The translations under genes and the position numbers were made by a program. 64,000 nt of DNA. Origin: Emydura subglobosa (Eukaryota > Chordata > Testudines > Chelidae). This document shows positions 60,925 through 64,000 of this stretch, piece by piece. The number at the start of each line of letters is the position of its first letter. Position 1 is the first letter of the stretch. Location of the stretch: contig ML679958.1 in assembly GCA_007922225.1 (NCBI GenBank), positions 52,036,838 to 52,100,837 on the forward strand. Direction: 5' to 3'. The notes beneath the pieces are model-generated. The model worked only from the letters and a program-made list of their open reading frames with translations, was not told the DNA's origin and did not search any database.

Positions 60925-61425
60925 ATAGATTCCAAGGCCAGAAGGGACCATTATGGTTATCTAGGCTGATTTCCTGCCTATACATAACACAGGCCATTGA
61001 ATTCCTGCAAAATAATTAAGCATATCTTTTAGAAAAACATCCCATCTTGATTTAAAAATTGTCAGTGATGGACCCTTGGTAAATTGTTCCAAACATTAGT
61101 GATAGTCATTATTAAACAATTACGCCTTATTTCCAGTTTGAACTTGCCAGGCTTCAGTTTCCAGCCATTGGCTCGTGTTATACCTTTATCTGCTAGATAG
61201 AATTGCTCCTTATGAAATATTTATTCGCTATGTAAATACTCATACACTGTTCTCAAGTCACCCCTTAGCCTTCTCTTTGTTGAGCTGACTAGATTGAGCT
61301 GCTACTATGAGGCATGTTCTCCAATCCTTTAATCATTCTTGTGGCTCCTCTCTGAACCCTCTCCAATGTATCAGCATCGTTCTTGAATTGTGGACACCAG
61401 ATCTGGACACTGTATCCCAGCAGCG
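60925..61425 (-). mobile_element. CR1 LINE 3' fragment, minus strand
   Basis: Starts with 'tcatagattccaaggccaga' and 'agggaccattatggttatct', the complement of a CR1 3' end, and continues through the C-terminal ORF2 region ('ctcaagtcaccccttagcct', 'ctgaaccctctccaatgta', 'ttgtggacaccagatctgg'). It stops abruptly near 61425. Many substitutions; not functional. Confidence 0.85.
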
Positions 61426-63519
61426 ATCACTGCCACCTTGCCGTGGTTGCTGTTGGAGTAGCGTGTTTGGAAACGGAGAGGCAGGATCAGGAGGCTGTCA
61501 AGAGCACAAATGCCTCACCTGGCAAATCTCTGGCAAACCACTGACTGAAAACACCCCTTCCACCAACTTCACGAATGATCTGGCTCTGAACATCTTTAGT
61601 CCATGAACTCCAGATGTTTTCCCTGGCTGCAAGTGCTGCTCTCACAAGTCACCTATGTTTAGTCAGACTGTTAGCCAACAAACCCACTCGAGGGGGACCC
61701 CAGTCCATTCCTGCCCTCGCCATGCCCCAGTAGCCTGCTGTTAGTTATACTTCGCACGGCTTCCTGAAGTCTAAAACTCCACCTTCCAAAATGGACATCC
61801 TTTGGCCTTTGCAGCCAGGTTCTTACTTAAAAACAGCTGCTCAGCACATGCATTGTGGGCTAGCTCTTGGAGGACTTTGCATCCATGCTGCCGCCACATT
61901 GTTAAAAGTGAACCAATTAACCTTTAACCAGTTCTTAAGCCTGCTGAGAGATGGACTATTCTTGTTGGTTCAATGCCTAACTGTAGACATTTGAAGCGGT
62001 GGTGTCATGAGTAGATGCAAACCATTTTACAAACAGGCCAAAAGAATTAACGGGTCCTGTGAATGTTAACTTAGTCTAGTGTAGACCATACCTCAGGTCA
62101 AGACTTTCAAAAACAGGGGCCTAAAGTTATGCTCTTAAACCTTAATTTAGACTTGAAAACGAGTGATCTGATTGTCCAAAGTGCTGAGTACCCAGTGACT
62201 CTTGATGTTATGCTCCTATTTTTAAAAACCTTAGCCTGACTCCCTAAATCCTCATTTCCTAGGGTTTAGAGAGACAGGTAAATATGGACTGGAGAGCCCA
62301 TATTTCAGTTTTGGGTTTTCAAACCTTTGTCAGTTGTTGCAAAACCAAAATCAGAGGTTTCAAAAACCAGGTTTCATTTTATTCAAGCCACCCTAGTTTG
62401 CAAGGCTCAAAAACTGGAAGCAGACCTGAGCCCTAAGTGTTCAATGCCCACCTTGCTGAGAGAGGAGGAGATGTAAATTAAATCAGAGACTGAGGCCCAG
62501 CTATTGCTACTGTGTATCTACATAGGGGATACTTATGATTACATGGACACCTCTCACGGCCACCCACGTGAAGTCAACTGGGTCCCACAGAATTTCAAAG
62601 ATTCTCTGTATGGATCTATTTGGGGATCAGCACCTAACTTATCATTTTGCATTTAAAATTTCAAGTTAATGTTCCAGTGAAATCTTTGGGAGTATTGTCA
62701 CCTTCCTTTAAAAGGCCAAATTTGAGATAAGCAAATCAGATTATTCACCTTTACCAAAGAGGAAACGTCAACCAGCAGCAGCTGCAAGAATATTCTGGAC
62801 TAAAACTTAAAAAAAAAAAAATATATATATATATATATAAATAGCTTTGAATCACTGTAGTAAAATCTAATGGAATTTTCCTAAACACCAGAAGAGATAG
62901 AGGGGCCTGGCTCAGTGGCAACGAGTGGTCCACCGACCGTTGTGAAAGGAGGCTGAGAAAACAAAGATTAGTGAATACTTTAGGGAAACAAAATAATTAT
63001 TAGGACTGAGGGTGAGTCTGTGATTTCATCCTCCAAAAGAACCCAGCAAACAAATAAATGCACTGTACAAGAAAGCACATTGACTGCCGATTTGAATTTG
63101 CCAGGAAAGTCAGGCTGCAAATGACTTAATTTATCTCAATTCATATCAGATTAGCAAATATGGAAAATGTTATATGAAAATAGGTAACAAGGGAGTCACA
63201 AAGACATGGATTTGAAGGTCTTTAAGCAATAATGACTTTTTATACGACCAATTTCTTATTGGTGTCCCTTCGGTGACTGCAATGAAACCACAAGGGGCAG
63301 GGTGGGACATTTTTTTTAGAAAAGCTTTTCGAGTGAAATGCTTGGTTTGAAAAGAAAAACTAAGAAATACAAATGTGAGTGTGTCTTTCTACATGAAAAT
63401 CACATACAAAAGGAAAAGCACACTCACGGTGCTCAAAGAGATGAAAATACAAAGAGAACGAACTGTGCACTGTATAAAGTAGAACATGAAGCCATCCAAA
63501 TTAACCAAAAGGGGGCAAT
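61426..63519. other. no gene supported
   Basis: Mixed sequence. ORFs 61307-61606 and 61791-61994 lack domains, the first partly lying on the CR1 fragment. A motif at 61430-61445 ('actgccaccttgccgtgg') begins unrelated sequence at the CR1 breakpoint. The ORF 63338-63523 is Lys-rich from A-rich DNA and is not convincing. Confidence 0.4.
62808..62840. repeat. poly-A followed by (AT)n microsatellite
   Basis: About 13 A followed by roughly ten AT units (62821-62840). The minus-strand ORF 62751-62933 crosses it and is an artefact. Confidence 0.95.
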
Positions 63520-63925
63520 TTAAAATGTACCCCCCCAAAATAAATAATTCACTCAGTGCATAACCAGACTGTGGAACTCATTGCTTCAGGACGTTGAGAC
63601 CAAGAAATCAGCATGATTCAATAGGACTTGAACATTTATATGAATAAGAAAAAAATACCCAGCATTATAATGTCAAGTACGATAAATAAAAAAACAAAAC
63701 AAAAAAACCAAACCCCCCTTATGCCTCAGGGACTAAGCCAGCATCTAACTACTGGATGTTAAGAGGAAAGCCCTTGTGTGGAGCAGATCCCACAGCTGCC
63801 ACTACAAAGTTTCTTGCACTTTTCTCTGAAGCATCTAATTTTGGCCACTATTTAAGATAGAATATTGGAATGGGTGGACCGTGAGTCTGATAGAGTAAAG
63901 CAATTCCTATGTGCCTCTATAGCTG
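63520..63925 (+). mobile_element. CR1-type LINE 3' fragment, plus strand
   Basis: 'gactgtggaactcattgctt' (63570), 'tcaataggacttgaacattt' (63620), 'gcctcagggactaagccagc' (63723), 'ttttggccactatttaagat' (63839) and 'gaatgggtggaccgtgagtc' (63868) follow the order of a widespread sauropsid CR1 3' region (ORF2 end and UTR). Heavily mutated, with an A/C-rich insertion at about 63690-63716. Confidence 0.7.
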
Positions 63926-64000
63926 AAGGGGATTTTGTCACTGCAAGATATGTGTAATATTTTTAAATACCAACAAATGAAAACCTTTATATAGCAGGGA

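Overview
The window looks like a non-coding, AT-rich stretch of a land-vertebrate nuclear genome, most probably a reptile and in particular a turtle; a crocodilian is the main alternative. This rests on repeat families recognised from memory: CR1 LINEs ending in the sauropsid 'tcatagaatcatagaat' type tail, Penelope-like elements with a GIY-YIG remnant and the 'gaagtgggttgcagcccac' type tail, a DIRS-type gag relic, CORE/MIR-type SINEs, and several Harbinger/hAT-like MITE families with chelonian-type ends. No database search was possible, so names are family-level. Nothing suggests bacteria, plasmids, CRISPR arrays or operons, and nearly all open frames shorter than about 100 codons are chance.

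Layout. 1-740: possible antisense LTR-like sequence. 741-3170: broken gag of a DIRS-like element with three 60-bp in-gene tandem units. 3770-4175: old CR1. 7330-8950: degenerate GA-rich tandem region, split by a fold-back element and by a 293-bp MITE. 9065-9540: CORE-SINE. 12200-14400: two CR1 copies meeting tail to tail, the second (minus strand) with reverse transcriptase motifs and only three frameshifts. 14400-22900: mostly unique AT-rich DNA, with a perfect 24-bp hairpin at 16155-16211. 22950-23242: MITE. 25225-25535: MIR-like SINE. 32510-34330: old CR1 containing a nested Penelope-like tail with a 9-bp target duplication. 37437-37775 and 39281-39873: long inverted-repeat DNA elements. 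41705-43232: two Penelope-like segments in opposite orientation. 43645-43904: the best host coding candidate, a terminal exon on the plus strand with a strong acceptor, an 85-codon frame and a polyadenylation signal about 390 bp downstream. 51395-51632: Harbinger-like MITE flanked by TAA. 52480-52870: L2-like LINE fragment. 53757-54800: a second, longer relative of the 39281 element. 56780-57690: LTR-like sequence. 60925-61425 and 63520-63925: more CR1 pieces.

Interpretation. The simplest reading is that the window holds the last intron(s), final exon and 3' flank of one plus-strand gene that I could not name, buried in layered transposon insertions. No new multi-gene system is visible. The most useful leads are the terminal exon, the inverted Penelope-like pair, the perfect hairpin, and the fold-back repeats with tRNA B-box-like arms.
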